A DNA stretch of 64,000 nucleotides, from contig NZ_CP017248.1 in NCBI RefSeq assembly GCF_001735805.1, positions 4,030,001-4,094,000 of the forward strand, read 5' to 3'. This DNA comes from Streptomyces fodineus. GTDB taxonomy: Bacteria > Actinomycetota > Actinomycetes > Streptomycetales > Streptomycetaceae. This document shows positions 22,143 through 31,669 of this stretch, piece after piece (the first letter of the stretch is position 1; every line of letters starts with the position of its first letter). The position numbers were made by a program, and so were the translations under genes. The notes under the pieces were generated by a model, which worked only from the letters and a program-made list of their open reading frames with translations, was not told the DNA's origin and searched no databases.

Positions 22143-23897
22143 ATGAAGATCCACAAGTACGACACCGTCATCGTCGGCGCCGGCGGCGCGGGCATGCGTG
22201 CCGCCATCGAGGCGACGAAGCGCAGCCGCACCGCGGTGCTGACCAAGCTCTACCCCACCCGCTCCCACACGGGCGCCGCGCAGGGCGGTATGGCCGCCGC
22301 GCTCGCCAACGTGGAGGAGGACAACTGGGAGTGGCACACCTTCGACACGGTCAAGGGCGGTGACTACCTGGTCGACCAGGACGCCGCCGAGATCCTGGCG
22401 AAGGAGGCCATCGACGCCGTCCTCGACCTGGAGAAGATGGGCCTGCCGTTCAACCGGACGCCGAACGGCACCATCGACCAGCGCCGCTTCGGCGGTCACA
22501 GCCGTAACCACGGCGAGGCGCCGGTCCGCCGGTCCTGCTACGCCGCGGACCGTACCGGCCACATGATCCTGCAGACGCTGTACCAGAACTGCGTCAAGGA
22601 GGGCGTGGAGTTCTTCAACGAGTTCTACGTCCTGGACCAGCTGATCACCGAGGTCGACGGCGTCAAGAAGTCCGCCGGTGTGGTGGCCTACGAGCTGGCC
22701 ACCGGCGAGATCCACGTCTTCCAGGCGAAGGCCGTCATCTACGCCTCCGGCGGCTGCGGCAAGTTCTTCAAGGTGACCTCCAACGCGCACACCCTCACCG
22801 GTGACGGCCAGGCCGCCGTCTACCGCCGGGGCCTGCCGCTGGAGGACATGGAGTTCTTCCAGTTCCACCCGACCGGCATCTGGCGCATGGGCATCCTGCT
22901 CACCGAGGGCGCCCGCGGTGAGGGCGGCATCCTGCGCAACAAGGACGGCGAGCGCTTCATGGAGAAGTACGCTCCCGTCATGAAGGACCTGGCGTCCCGT
23001 GACGTCGTGTCCCGCTCCATCTACACGGAGATCCGTGAGGGCCGCGGCTGTGGTCCCGAGGGCGACCACGTCTACCTCGACCTGACCCACCTGCCGCCGG
23101 AGCAGCTGGACGCCAAGCTGCCGGACATCACCGAGTTCGCGCGGACCTACCTCGGCATCGAGCCGTACACGGACCCGATCCCGATCCAGCCGACCGCGCA
23201 CTACGCGATGGGCGGCATCCCGACGAACGTCGAGGGTGAGGTCCTGGCGGACAACACCACGGTCGTCCCGGGCCTGTACGCGGCCGGCGAGGTCGCCTGT
23301 GTGTCGGTGCACGGCGCCAACCGCCTGGGCACCAACTCGCTGCTGGACATCAACGTCTTCGGCCGCCGCGCGGGCATCGCCGCCGCCGAGTACTCGGCGA
23401 AGGCGGACTTCGTCGAGCTGCCGGAGAACCCGGAGTCGCAGGTCGTCGAGCAGATCGAGCGGCTGCGCGAGTCCACCGGCACCGAGCGGGTGGCGGTCCT
23501 GCGCCGCGAGCTGCAGGAGACCATGGACGCCAACGTCATGGTGTTCCGCACCGAGCAGACGATCAAGACGGCCGTCGAGAAGATCGCCGAGCTGCGCGAG
23601 CGCTACAAGAACGTGGCGGTCCAGGACAAGGGCAAGCGGTTCAACACCGACCTGCTGGAGGCCATCGAGCTGGGCAACCTGCTGGACCTGGCCGAGGTCA
23701 TGGCCGTCTCGGCGCTGGCCCGCAAGGAGTCCCGCGGCGGTCACTACCGTGAGGACTACCCGAACCGCGACGACGTCAACTTCATGCGCCACACCATGGC
23801 GTACCGCGAGGTCGGCGCCGACGGCTCGGAAACCGTCCGTCTCGACTACAAGCCGGTCGTCCAGACCCGCTACCAGCCGATGGAGCGTAAGTACTGA
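22143..23897 (+). CDS. sdhA: Succinate dehydrogenase flavoprotein subunit
   Basis: 584 residues; oxidises succinate to fumarate with covalently bound FAD. Dinucleotide motif VIVGAGGAGMRAAIEA at the N-terminus, the flavinylated His in PTRSHTGAAQGG (about residue 43), FHPTGIWRMGILLTEGARGEG, and the active-site region PTAHYAMGGIPTN and HGANRLGTNSLLD. Length and spacing match actinobacterial SdhA. The stop overlaps the start of sdhB (TGATG), so flavoprotein and iron-sulfur subunits are made in step. The opposite strand carries a 564-codon open frame that is only a shadow of the codon bias. Confidence 0.97.
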   Translation: MKIHKYDTVIVGAGGAGMRAAIEATKRSRTAVLTKLYPTRSHTGAAQGGMAAALANVEEDNWEWHTFDTVKGGDYLVDQDAAEILAKEAIDAVLDLEKMGLPFNRTPNGTIDQRRFGGHSRNHGEAPVRRSCYAADRTGHMILQTLYQNCVKEGVEFFNEFYVLDQLITEVDGVKKSAGVVAYELATGEIHVFQAKAVIYASGGCGKFFKVTSNAHTLTGDGQAAVYRRGLPLEDMEFFQFHPTGIWRMGILLTEGARGEGGILRNKDGERFMEKYAPVMKDLASRDVVSRSIYTEIREGRGCGPEGDHVYLDLTHLPPEQLDAKLPDITEFARTYLGIEPYTDPIPIQPTAHYAMGGIPTNVEGEVLADNTTVVPGLYAAGEVACVSVHGANRLGTNSLLDINVFGRRAGIAAAEYSAKADFVELPENPESQVVEQIERLRESTGTERVAVLRRELQETMDANVMVFRTEQTIKTAVEKIAELRERYKNVAVQDKGKRFNTDLLEAIELGNLLDLAEVMAVSALARKESRGGHYREDYPNRDDVNFMRHTMAYREVGADGSETVRLDYKPVVQTRYQPMERKY

Positions 23898-24676
23898 TGG
23901 CTACCCCTGTTCTGGACAAGGCGGACGCGGCCGGCCAGCCCGAGCCCGGCTTCGCCGACTCCCCCTACATCACGGTCACCTTCCGGGTCCGCCGGTTCAA
24001 CCCGGAGGTCTCGGCGGAAGCCGCCTGGGAAGACTTCCAGCTGGAGATCGACCCGAAGGAGCGGGTCCTCGACGGCCTCCACAAGATCAAGTGGGACGTC
24101 GACGGCACCCTGACCTTCCGCCGTAGCTGCGCGCACGGCATCTGCGGCTCGGACGCGATGCGGATCAACGGCAAGAACCGCCTTGCCTGCAAGACGCTGA
24201 TCAAGGACATCAACCCCGAGAAGCCGATCACGATCGAGCCCATCAAGGGCCTGACGGTCCTGAAGGACCTGGTCGTGGACATGGAGCCGTTCTTCCAGGC
24301 GTACCGGGACGTCATGCCGTTCCTGGTCACCAAGGACACCAACGAGCCGACCCGCGAGCGGCTGCAGTCCGCCGAGGACCGCGAGCGCTTCGACGACACG
24401 ACGAAGTGCATCCTCTGCGCGGCCTGCACCTCCTCCTGCCCGGTGTTCTGGAACGACGGCCAGTACTTCGGTCCGGCCGCGATCGTGAACGCCCACCGCT
24501 TCATCTTCGACAGCCGTGACGAGGCGGGCGAGCAGCGCCTGGAGATCCTCAACGACCGTGACGGCGTGTGGCGTTGCCGTACGACCTTCAACTGCACGGA
24601 CGCCTGCCCGCGCGGTATCGAGGTCACCAAGGCGATCCAGGAAGTGAAGCGCGCGCTGATCACGCGTCGCTACTGA
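23897..24676 (+). CDS. sdhB: Succinate dehydrogenase iron-sulfur subunit
   Basis: 259 residues carrying the three clusters of complex II. [2Fe-2S] ligands in RRSCAHGICGSDAMRINGKN plus the later LAC; [4Fe-4S] in CILCAACTSSCPVFW; and the [3Fe-4S] ligands split between that and CTDACPRGIEV. Electrons flow from SdhA FAD through these to the membrane anchor. Last gene of the operon, followed within 30 bp by an excellent terminator. Confidence 0.97.
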   Translation: MATPVLDKADAAGQPEPGFADSPYITVTFRVRRFNPEVSAEAAWEDFQLEIDPKERVLDGLHKIKWDVDGTLTFRRSCAHGICGSDAMRINGKNRLACKTLIKDINPEKPITIEPIKGLTVLKDLVVDMEPFFQAYRDVMPFLVTKDTNEPTRERLQSAEDRERFDDTTKCILCAACTSSCPVFWNDGQYFGPAAIVNAHRFIFDSRDEAGEQRLEILNDRDGVWRCRTTFNCTDACPRGIEVTKAIQEVKRALITRRY

Positions 24677-24704
24677 TCGCCTCGCCAGTCCTCCCGAAAC
24701 CGGG

Positions 24705-24746
24705 CCGAGGGCCCTGCTTCCTGTCCTCCGGAAGCAGGGCCCTCGG
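24705..24746 (+). terminator. Terminator of sdhCDAB
   Basis: Perfect 17-bp stem: CCGAGGGCCCTGCTTCC (24705-24721) and its complement at 24730-24746, with an 8-nt loop, 28 bp after the sdhB stop. A T-poor GCGTTTCGGCGGGTTT follows. Confidence 0.93.
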
Positions 24747-24811
24747 GCGTTTCGGCGGGTTTCGCCACGCCTTTGCAGGGTTTTGCCGCCGCACGGTTCT
24801 AATCTGACGTC

Positions 24812-25222
24812 ATGTCAGACGATGAGTCGTACGAGCTGCTCGGATTCGACAACGTACTGCTCCCCGTCGGCGACCTCGCGGAGGCCGTCGGGTTCTACGA
24901 GCGGGCCGGGTTCGCCGTGGGGTTCCGGTTCGACGAGGCCGGGATCGCGTTGCTGAAGGTCGGCGGGGAGACGCCGGGGATCCTGCTGCGGGTCGAGGAG
25001 CCGCTGGGCCACCGGACGCCGCCGTGGCCCTCGCCACGCCTCTGGCTGGAGGTGCCGGACGCACGGGTGGCGGCGCGGAGACTCGCCGACGCCGGGATCC
25101 CGCCGCTGGACGAGGTGTTCCAGGAAGCCACCGGATGGACCGTGGAGATCGCCGACCCGTGGGGGAACGTCCTCGGCTTCACGGACTACACCAAGAGGCG
25201 GGAACTGGGCCGCCTGAGCTGA
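24812..25222 (+). CDS. VOC (glyoxalase/bleomycin-resistance fold) family protein
   Basis: 136-residue small protein with the two beta-alpha-beta-beta-beta halves of the VOC fold: FDNVLLPVGDLAEAVGFYERAGFAVGFRFDE, and PRLWLEVPDARVAARRLADAGIP ending in VEIADPWGNVLGFTDY. The WGNVLGFTDY ending supplies the usual last metal-site strand. Such proteins isomerise, cleave or sequester small molecules; the substrate cannot be told. It stands alone 13 bp after a gene-free region and 39 bp before a TetR gene in the same direction. Confidence 0.85.
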   Translation: MSDDESYELLGFDNVLLPVGDLAEAVGFYERAGFAVGFRFDEAGIALLKVGGETPGILLRVEEPLGHRTPPWPSPRLWLEVPDARVAARRLADAGIPPLDEVFQEATGWTVEIADPWGNVLGFTDYTKRRELGRLS

Positions 25223-25261
25223 CCACCCAGGGCACCCGCGCCACTCGTTAGGCTCTGTGCC

Positions 25262-26029
25262 GTGCCCGCGAAGAACGACGGTCCCGAGACGGCCGGCCCC
25301 CAGAGCAAGTCCGAGCAGACCCGTGCCCTGATCCTCCAGACCGCGATGCGGTTGTTCCAGGAGCGCGGGTACGACAAGACCACCATGCGGGCCATCGCCG
25401 CGGAGGCCGGGGTCTCCGTCGGTAACGCGTACTACTACTTCGAGGGCAAGGAACACCTGATCCAGGGGTTCTACGACCGGATCGCCGCCGAGCACCAGGC
25501 GGCGGTCCGCGAGATCCTGGACCGGGAGACCGACCTGGAGGCGCGGCTCGCGGGCGTGCTGACCGTCTGGCTCGACATCGCCCGGCCGTACCACGAGTTC
25601 GCCGTGCAGTTCTTCAAGAACGCCGCCGACCCGGACAGCCCGCTCAGCCCCTTCTCCCCGGAGAGCGAGCACGCCCGCGAGCAGGCCATAGCCGTCCACC
25701 GGGAAGTGCTGGCCGGTTCCAAGTCCAAGGTTCCGGCCGAACTGCGCGATGTGCTCCCGGAGTTGATGTGGCTCGCCCAGATGGGGCTGGTGCTCTACTG
25801 GGTCTTCGACCGGACCGAGGGGCGCGAGCGCAGTTACCGGCTGGCGCGCCGGGGAGCCCGGCTGACCGCCCGTGGTGTGGCACTCGCCCGCTTCCGGGTG
25901 CTGCGCCCCCTGGTCCTGGAGATCCATGAGCTGTTCACGGACTTCCTGCCCGGCATGACGAGGGCACTGCCGGACCCACGGACCAAGGGGGCCGAGGGGA
26001 CCAAGGGGCCCGAGGAGCAGGCCGGTTGA
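25262..26029 (+). CDS. TetR/AcrR family transcriptional regulator
   Basis: 255 residues. N-terminal helix-turn-helix: ALILQTAMRLFQERGYDKTTMRAIAAEAGVSVGNAYYYFEGKEHLI, a strong match to the TetR_N pattern (PF00440). The C-terminal ligand domain is unclassified, with a low-complexity end repeating TKG. GTG start at 25262. Its neighbours are a VOC protein upstream and a convergent solute-binding protein gene with no gap (stop at 26029, next stop 26030). No nearby palindrome stands out as its operator; target unknown. Confidence 0.87.
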   Translation: MPAKNDGPETAGPQSKSEQTRALILQTAMRLFQERGYDKTTMRAIAAEAGVSVGNAYYYFEGKEHLIQGFYDRIAAEHQAAVREILDRETDLEARLAGVLTVWLDIARPYHEFAVQFFKNAADPDSPLSPFSPESEHAREQAIAVHREVLAGSKSKVPAELRDVLPELMWLAQMGLVLYWVFDRTEGRERSYRLARRGARLTARGVALARFRVLRPLVLEIHELFTDFLPGMTRALPDPRTKGAEGTKGPEEQAG

Positions 26030-27586
26030 TCAGATCCACTGCAGACGCCACAGGCGGAAGACGCCCGTGCCGTCCGTGAGGTACTGGCCGCCGCCCACGT
26101 CCTCGGTACTGACCACGTACTCCTTGCGCTGCCACAGCGGGATCAGCGGGACGTCCCGGGCGACGTCCGTCTGGATGTCCTTGAAGTCGCCCGCGGCCCG
26201 GGTGCGGTCGGCGTACTGCTGGCTGTCCAGGATGAGATGGTCGACGATCTTGTTGCTGTACCCGGTGCTCATCGTGGAGCCGGTGCCGACGAGCGCGGCG
26301 CCGAAGGTGTCCGGGTCGGGATAGTCGGCCACCCAGCCGACCGCCCACGCGTCCATCTTCCCGGCGGCCCAGGTCTTCTGGAAGGCGGTCCACTCGTACC
26401 CCTTGACGTCCACCTGGAACAGGCCGCCCGTCTCCAGCTGCTGCTTCAGCGCCGCGGCCTCCTCCTTGCCCGCGCCCCGGCCGATGCCGTAGCCGAAGGT
26501 GAAGCGCACCGGCAGGCTCACCCCGGCCTGGGTGAGCAGCGCGCGCGCCTTCTGCACGCTCTGCGCCGGGTAGGCGTCGAAGAAGGAGGTGGTGTGGCCG
26601 GTGATGCCGGTCGGGATCAGCGAGTACAGCGGGTCGACCGTGCCCTCGTAGACCGTGCCGGCCAGTTCCTCGCGGTTGACCAGCCAGGCCATCGCGCGGC
26701 GCACCCGGACGTCGTGCAGCGGTGAGTTCGCGCGGGTGTCGAGGTACAGGTTGCGGGTCTCGGCGCTGTCGGACTCGCTGACGCGCTTGTCGGGGTCGCT
26801 CGGGTTCAGCCGGGACAGCACGTCCGGCGGCAGCGTCCGGGTGGCGACGTCGACCTGCCCGTCCTTCCACGCGCCGTCGAGCTTCGCGGAGTCGGCGTAG
26901 TAGCGCAGCTCGACCGGGCGGCCGGTGCCGGTCAGGTAGCCCTGGTAGCGGCTGTTCGGCTCGAGGTCGGCCTTCTCGTCCTTGGTGTACGACGCCAGCG
27001 TGTACGGGCCGGTGCCGTCGACGGCGGTGCCGGTGCGCAGGGAGCCCGCCGGGTACTTGTCCTTGTCCACGATCGCGCCGGCGCCGGTAGCCACCTTCGA
27101 CGGGAAGGTGGCGTCCGCGGACGCCAGATGGAAGGTGACGGTCGTCGCGTCGTCGGCGGTCACCGAGGCGAGCGTGGAGAACAGCGACGCCGGTCCGACA
27201 TCGGAGTTGATCTTCTTGACCCGGTCGAAGCTGTACTTCACGTCCTCGGCCGTCATCGTGCGGCCGCTCGGGAAGGTGATCCCGGAGCGCAGCGTGCACC
27301 GGTACGTCTTCAGACCGCTGCCCTGGAAGGCACAGCTCTTCGCCGCGTCCGGGACCGGCTCGACGCCGCCCGGCTCGAACGTCAGCAGCGACTGGAAGAC
27401 ATTGCTGAACAACGCCCAGGAACCGGCGTCGTAGGCACCGGCCGGGTCGAGGTCGGTGACGGCGTCCGTCGTACCGACCTTGATCGTCTTGTTCTGGTTC
27501 TGTGACGGCAGCAGCTGCCAGCCACCGATTCCCACGACGGCGACTACGAGCAGCGTCACGAGAATGCGCATGCGAACAGATCGCAT
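26030..27586 (-). CDS. Peptide/nickel-type ABC transporter solute-binding protein (SBP_bac_5)
   Basis: 518-residue periplasm-equivalent binding protein of the DppA/OppA class (PF00496). An N-terminal hydrophobic helix (ILVTLLVVAVVGIGGWQLL) has no lipobox Cys, so the protein is probably anchored by this helix. Family landmarks: PVPDAAKSCAFQGSGLKTYR (sequence before the conserved L-R), FPSGRTMTAEDVKYSFDRV, VRRAMAWLVNREELAG, and a C-terminal IPLWQRKEYVV. No permease or ATPase genes adjoin it, so it is an orphan receptor or works with a system elsewhere. ATG at 27586 has GGGAGG. Confidence 0.87.
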   Translation of the reverse strand: MRSVRMRILVTLLVVAVVGIGGWQLLPSQNQNKTIKVGTTDAVTDLDPAGAYDAGSWALFSNVFQSLLTFEPGGVEPVPDAAKSCAFQGSGLKTYRCTLRSGITFPSGRTMTAEDVKYSFDRVKKINSDVGPASLFSTLASVTADDATTVTFHLASADATFPSKVATGAGAIVDKDKYPAGSLRTGTAVDGTGPYTLASYTKDEKADLEPNSRYQGYLTGTGRPVELRYYADSAKLDGAWKDGQVDVATRTLPPDVLSRLNPSDPDKRVSESDSAETRNLYLDTRANSPLHDVRVRRAMAWLVNREELAGTVYEGTVDPLYSLIPTGITGHTTSFFDAYPAQSVQKARALLTQAGVSLPVRFTFGYGIGRGAGKEEAAALKQQLETGGLFQVDVKGYEWTAFQKTWAAGKMDAWAVGWVADYPDPDTFGAALVGTGSTMSTGYSNKIVDHLILDSQQYADRTRAAGDFKDIQTDVARDVPLIPLWQRKEYVVSTEDVGGGQYLTDGTGVFRLWRLQWI

Positions 27587-27803
27587 GGTGGCGCCCTCCC
27601 CAGGCCCCTGACGGGCCCTACCCCTGGCCCAGCACGACTTTTCGCCACTCCCCTAAGTGGCGCGGCTCACCTAACCACACCTGTTTCAGCCGGGGGAAGG
27701 GCTTTCTGACCAGATGTGCAAGAACTTACCGAGGTGTTGTTTTCACCGTGTTTCACAGCGCCTTCACAGGGGTGGGAGCGGTTTCCCGCCGACCGGTACC
27801 GCG

Positions 27804-28043
27804 CTATGACGTCCGGCGCAGTGCGCGCAGCCCGCGCAACCCGATGACGCCGATGGCCGTCCCCAATACGAAGGAAACGACCGCCAGCAGCAGGTGCACC
27901 CAGAAGTACGCGGTCGGGTGACCGTGATCGAAGGCGAGTCCGCTGCCGTCCTTGATCAAGTTCTTGACGAAAGTGACCCAGATGACCCAGGACCACGCCC
28001 CGAACGCGAGCAGGAACCAGGAGACAGGGCGGCTGAGCTTCAT
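27804..28043 (-). CDS. SCO4848 family small membrane protein
   Basis: 79 residues with two helices: SWFLLAFGAWSWVIWVTFVKNL and AYFWVHLLLAVVSFVLGTAIGVIGL, ending in a basic tail. I recognise it as the protein family named after S. coelicolor SCO4848, always next to a D-alanyl-D-alanine carboxypeptidase, which is divergent here as well. The function is unknown; position suggests a link to wall enzymes. ATG at 28043. Confidence 0.9.
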   Translation of the reverse strand: MKLSRPVSWFLLAFGAWSWVIWVTFVKNLIKDGSGLAFDHGHPTAYFWVHLLLAVVSFVLGTAIGVIGLRGLRALRRTS

Positions 28044-28134
28044 ACGACCAGTATCACCGCCGCGTGGCCGGTTCCAGGTCCGCAGTGAGGTGGGTCATGG
28101 GACTTCACAGCCGACAAAAGGTACGTTCTCGTCC

Positions 28135-29346
28135 GTGCCCGCACGAAAGAACACCGGCAGGCGATCCCTGCTGGTCACCTCAGCCGCCCTGCTGTCCCTG
28201 TCCGCCACCGCGCCCGCCGCCCTCGCCGCCCCGGCCCCCTCGACGGGCCCGACGGCCACGCCCCCGGCCCGGATGTCGACGGTGGGCGGGGCCCGGCTCG
28301 GGCAGCCCGGCACCCAGGTCGATCTCGCCCCGGGCGTCCCGGCACTGCCGAAGGACGTCACCGCCCGCTCCTGGATCGTCACCGACGCCGAGTCCGGCGA
28401 GGTGCTCGCCGCGCACAACGCGCACTGGCGGCTGCCGCCGGCGAGCACGCTGAAGATGCTGTTCGCGGACACCCTGCTGCCCCGGTTCCCGAAGACCATG
28501 GAGCACAAGGTGGCGCCGTCGGACCTCGCGGGCGTGGGCGAGGGCTCCAGCGTGGTCGGGATAAAGGAGGGGCACAGCTACAACGTCCACGACCTGTGGC
28601 TCGGTGTCTTCCTGCGCTCCGGCAACGACGCCGTGCACGTGCTGTCCGCGATGAACGACGGGGTGGCGCAGACCGTCAAGGACATGCAGCACCACGCCGA
28701 CGAGCTCCAGGCCTCGGACACGCACGTGGTCACGCCCGACGGCTACGACGAGCCGGGGCAGCTCTCCTCGGCGTACGACCTGACCCTGATCGCCCGCTCC
28801 GGGCTGCAGAAGAAGGACTTCCGGGACTACTGCTCGACCGTCAGCGCCACGTTCGAGTCCCGGGTGATCCGCAACACCAACCGGCTGCTCAGCGGGGATC
28901 CCGACGTGCCCGTCTACCGGGGCATCGCGGGCGTGAAGAACGGCAACACCACCAACGCGGGCGCCACCTTCACCGGAGTCGCCGAGCGCAACGGCAGGGT
29001 GTTGCTCGTCACGGTGATGAATCCGCAGAAGCACGAGCACAACGAGGTCTACAAGGAGACGGCCAGGCTGTTCGACTGGGGCTTCCAGGCGGCCGGCAAG
29101 GTCCGTCCGGTGGGCGAGCTGGTGCCGCCGAAGAGCGCCCTGAACGCGTCGCCCGGTGCCTCCGCGGGGTCCGGCGGGACCGGCTCCAAACCGGTGGCCG
29201 GCGCCACCGCCGGGTCCGGCTCGCGCGGCGTCGGCACCGCCGTGGCCATCACCGGCGGGGTGCTGGTGCTGCTCGCGGGCGGGGCGTTCCTGATCAACCG
29301 CCGCTGGCCACTGCCGGACCTGATGCGCCGTCGGCCTCGTCCGTGA
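28135..29346 (+). CDS. D-alanyl-D-alanine carboxypeptidase (S11, PBP5-like), membrane anchored
   Basis: 403 residues. Trims the terminal D-Ala of peptidoglycan pentapeptides and so limits cross-linking. Order: cleavable signal (RRSLLVTSAALLSLSATAPAALA), catalytic domain with the serine in PPASTLKMLF (S-x-x-K), LRSGNDAVH (S-x-N) and KNGNTTNAG in place of the textbook KTG. A Gly/Ser linker and a C-terminal helix (GGVLVLLAGGAFLIN) follow, with a basic cytoplasmic tail. The GTG at 28135 is chosen because the signal peptide begins there; a GTG at 28090 gives a longer leader. Divergent from the SCO4848-family gene; its 3' end overlaps the convergent YihY gene by 53 bp. Confidence 0.9.
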   Translation: MPARKNTGRRSLLVTSAALLSLSATAPAALAAPAPSTGPTATPPARMSTVGGARLGQPGTQVDLAPGVPALPKDVTARSWIVTDAESGEVLAAHNAHWRLPPASTLKMLFADTLLPRFPKTMEHKVAPSDLAGVGEGSSVVGIKEGHSYNVHDLWLGVFLRSGNDAVHVLSAMNDGVAQTVKDMQHHADELQASDTHVVTPDGYDEPGQLSSAYDLTLIARSGLQKKDFRDYCSTVSATFESRVIRNTNRLLSGDPDVPVYRGIAGVKNGNTTNAGATFTGVAERNGRVLLVTVMNPQKHEHNEVYKETARLFDWGFQAAGKVRPVGELVPPKSALNASPGASAGSGGTGSKPVAGATAGSGSRGVGTAVAITGGVLVLLAGGAFLINRRWPLPDLMRRRPRP

Positions 29347-30220
29347 CGCAGGCGCGTCCGGTCTCCGTCCCCTCGCTGTGGGTCGCCGTCCAGGAGGCGC
29401 AGAACAGGACGAGTTTCGCGGTGAAGTTGATCCACAGCAGCAGCGCCACGGGGACGCCGAACGCGCCGTACATGCTCTTCGCGGCGACGCCCTGGATATA
29501 GCCGCTGAGCAGCAGCTTCAGCAGTTCGAAGCCGATCGCGCCGAGCAGTGCGGCCACCACCAGGCGGCGGCGCGGCGGCTCGACCCCGGGCAGCAGGGTC
29601 AGGACGTAGAGCAGCACCAGGAAGTCGGCGAGCACGGCGACGGCGAACGCGGCGATCCGTAGCAGCACACTGCCCCATCCGTACGCGGCCAGGCCCAGAT
29701 GGCGCGAGAGGAGGCCGACGGCGGCCGAGGCGAACGTGGACGCGGCGAGCGTGACCAGCAGGGCCCCGCCCAGGCCGAGGAGTATGCCGGCGTCCTTGGC
29801 CCTGGCCACCACCGGGTTCTGCTGCTGGTCCGGCAGCTCCCACACCGCGCGCAGACAGTCCCGTACCTGGCCGACCCAGCCGATGCCGGTGAGCAGCAGC
29901 GCGGCGCCCGCGATGAGGCCGACGGTGCCGGCGTTGTTCACCAGCGAGGTGAGGTCGAGCTGGGAGGACAGGACGCCCGGGAACTGCTCGGCGATCTTGT
30001 GCTCGACGGTCTTCTGCCGGGCGGGGCTGAGCGTGGCGGCGCTGATCGCGGCGGCCACGGTCAGCAGCGGGAACAGTGCGATGAAGCTGACGAAGGTCAT
30101 GGCGGCGGCCAGCCGCGTCCACTTCACCCGGTCCAGCCGTTCGTAGCAGTGCCACGCGTGCGTCTCCAACAGCCGGACGACGATCGGTCCGATGCCGGGG
30201 AGTCTCTTCAGCCAGTCCAT
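29294..30220 (-). CDS. YihY/YhjD/BrkB family membrane protein
   Basis: 308 residues with about six helices and the family hallmarks: LAAAMTFVSFIALFPLLTVAAAI near the N-terminus, VGLIAGAALLLTGIGWVGQVRDCLRAVW in the middle, and a C-terminal ALLLWINFTAKLVLFCASW. Once annotated as ribonuclease BN, the family is now thought to be an inner-membrane transporter or flippase of unknown cargo. The last 53 bp overlap the end of the carboxypeptidase gene in the opposite direction. ATG at 30220. Confidence 0.87.
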   Translation of the reverse strand: MDWLKRLPGIGPIVVRLLETHAWHCYERLDRVKWTRLAAAMTFVSFIALFPLLTVAAAISAATLSPARQKTVEHKIAEQFPGVLSSQLDLTSLVNNAGTVGLIAGAALLLTGIGWVGQVRDCLRAVWELPDQQQNPVVARAKDAGILLGLGGALLVTLAASTFASAAVGLLSRHLGLAAYGWGSVLLRIAAFAVAVLADFLVLLYVLTLLPGVEPPRRRLVVAALLGAIGFELLKLLLSGYIQGVAAKSMYGAFGVPVALLLWINFTAKLVLFCASWTATHSEGTETGRACVTDEADGASGPAVASGG

Positions 30221-30336
30221 GATCCGTTCCTGCCCCTGCCGGCGCGCTCGTAAGACATCCCACTAATCACCCATTGTGTGTAGCGGGCGAATGTTCAGTA
30301 ACTAATCCCTCATATAGGGACGATACGGTCACCGAC

Positions 30337-31653
30337 ATGCCTGGAGACACGGTTTCCGTCATCCGTCCCCGGACGTACGAGGAGGCCGCGTCCGCCGTCC
30401 GCGACTGCGCGGCGCGCGGCGCCGTCGCCCGGGGCGGGCCGGGACGGGCATACGGGGACGCCGCCCGGAACTCCGGCGGCACCGTCCTCGACATGACCGG
30501 CCTCGACCGCGTCCATGTCGTCGACGCCGACGAGGGGATCGTCCTGTGCGGCTCCGGCGTCCTGCTGCACCGGCTGGCCGAACTCATGCTCCCCCTCGGC
30601 TGGTTCGTGCCGGTCGCCCCCGCCACCGGCCGGGCCACGGTCGGCGGCGCGATCGGCGCCGACGTCCACGGCGGGAACCACCCCGTCTCCGGCTCCTTCT
30701 CCCACCATGTGCTGTCCCTGGAACTGCTCACCGCCGACGGCGAGGTACGCACGGTCAAGCCCGGCACCGAGCTGTTCGCGGCGACCGCCGGCGGCATGGG
30801 TCTGACCGGGGTGATCCTCACGGCCACGATCCGGCTGCTTCCGGTGGAGACGGCGTACCTGACCGTCGACACCGAACGCGCCGCCGACCTCGACGATCTG
30901 ATGGCCCGTCTGACCGACGGCGACCACCGGCGGTACGGCTGCGCCCGGATCGATCTGACGGCCCGGGGCGCGGACACCGGACGCGCCGTCCTCACCCGGG
31001 CGGACCACACCCCGCTCGACGCGCTCCGCACGGGCACGCGCGCGTGGCGGCACCCGCTGTCCTGCCGTCCCCGCCGCCGCCCGCCCGCCCTCGCCCTCCT
31101 GTCGGGCGGCCTTCCGGGCAGCCTCCTCGGACGCACCTCCGCCGGCCTCCTGGGCGGGCTGCGGTACCGCACGGCGCCACGCGCGCGCAGCGGCGAACTC
31201 CGGCCGCTGTCCGCCGACTTCCCCGCCCTGGCCGCCCCGCAGGGCACCCGCAGGACCGGCTGTGTGCGGTACCGGTTCGCCGTCGGCCACGGCCAGGAGG
31301 AAACCCTGCACCGCATCGTGCGGCGCCTGGCCGCCTACCGCTGCGGGTCCTTCCACGCCGTCCTCCAGCCCCTCGGTGACACGGACGCCGGCTGGCTGTC
31401 CTTCCCCCTGCCCGGCTGGACGCTCGCCCTGGACATCCCGGCCGCGCTGCCCGGACTCGCCGGCTTCCTCGACGGACTCGACGAGGAGGTGGCCGCGGCC
31501 GGCGGCCGTGTCTGCCTCGCCGAGGACTCCCGGCTCCGCCCCGGCCTGCTCACCACCATGTACCCGCGCGCGGCCGACTTCCGCACCCTGCGCGCCCGGC
31601 TGGACCCCCGCGGGGTGTTCGTCTCCGACCTCGCCCGCCGACTCGACCTCTAG
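30337..31653 (+). CDS. DprE1-like FAD-dependent oxidoreductase, diverged
   Basis: 438 residues, FAD_binding_4 plus ALO-like C-terminal domain, as in the decaprenylphosphoryl-ribose 2'-oxidase DprE1. Matching landmarks: RGGPGRAYGDAARNSGG, TVGGAIGADVHGGNHPVSGS, FSHHVLSLELLTADGE and the end MYPRAADFRTLRARLDPRGVF. Several residues that are Lys in M. tuberculosis DprE1 differ: HGKN is HGGN, the FKLFG-like lysine is LQPLG, and the AKDSR lysine is AEDSR. The Cys387 position is Ala (GWTLALDIP). It is paired with a DprE2-like reductase 17 bp downstream, so an epimerase-type two-step reaction on a polyprenyl sugar is the best guess, but the substrate may differ. Start ATG 30337 has only a weak ribosome site. 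Confidence 0.75.
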   Translation: MPGDTVSVIRPRTYEEAASAVRDCAARGAVARGGPGRAYGDAARNSGGTVLDMTGLDRVHVVDADEGIVLCGSGVLLHRLAELMLPLGWFVPVAPATGRATVGGAIGADVHGGNHPVSGSFSHHVLSLELLTADGEVRTVKPGTELFAATAGGMGLTGVILTATIRLLPVETAYLTVDTERAADLDDLMARLTDGDHRRYGCARIDLTARGADTGRAVLTRADHTPLDALRTGTRAWRHPLSCRPRRRPPALALLSGGLPGSLLGRTSAGLLGGLRYRTAPRARSGELRPLSADFPALAAPQGTRRTGCVRYRFAVGHGQEETLHRIVRRLAAYRCGSFHAVLQPLGDTDAGWLSFPLPGWTLALDIPAALPGLAGFLDGLDEEVAAAGGRVCLAEDSRLRPGLLTTMYPRAADFRTLRARLDPRGVFVSDLARRLDL

Positions 31654-31669
31654 AACTCCAGGAGCTGAT

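Noticed and set aside
22098..23792. 564-codon open frame opposite sdhA
   Set aside because: Exactly antisense to a highly conserved gene; no family features.
28915..28965. Inactivating change in the carboxypeptidase KTG motif (KNG)
   Set aside because: KNG appears to be a tolerated variant in actinobacterial S11 enzymes as I recall; SxxK and SxN are intact.
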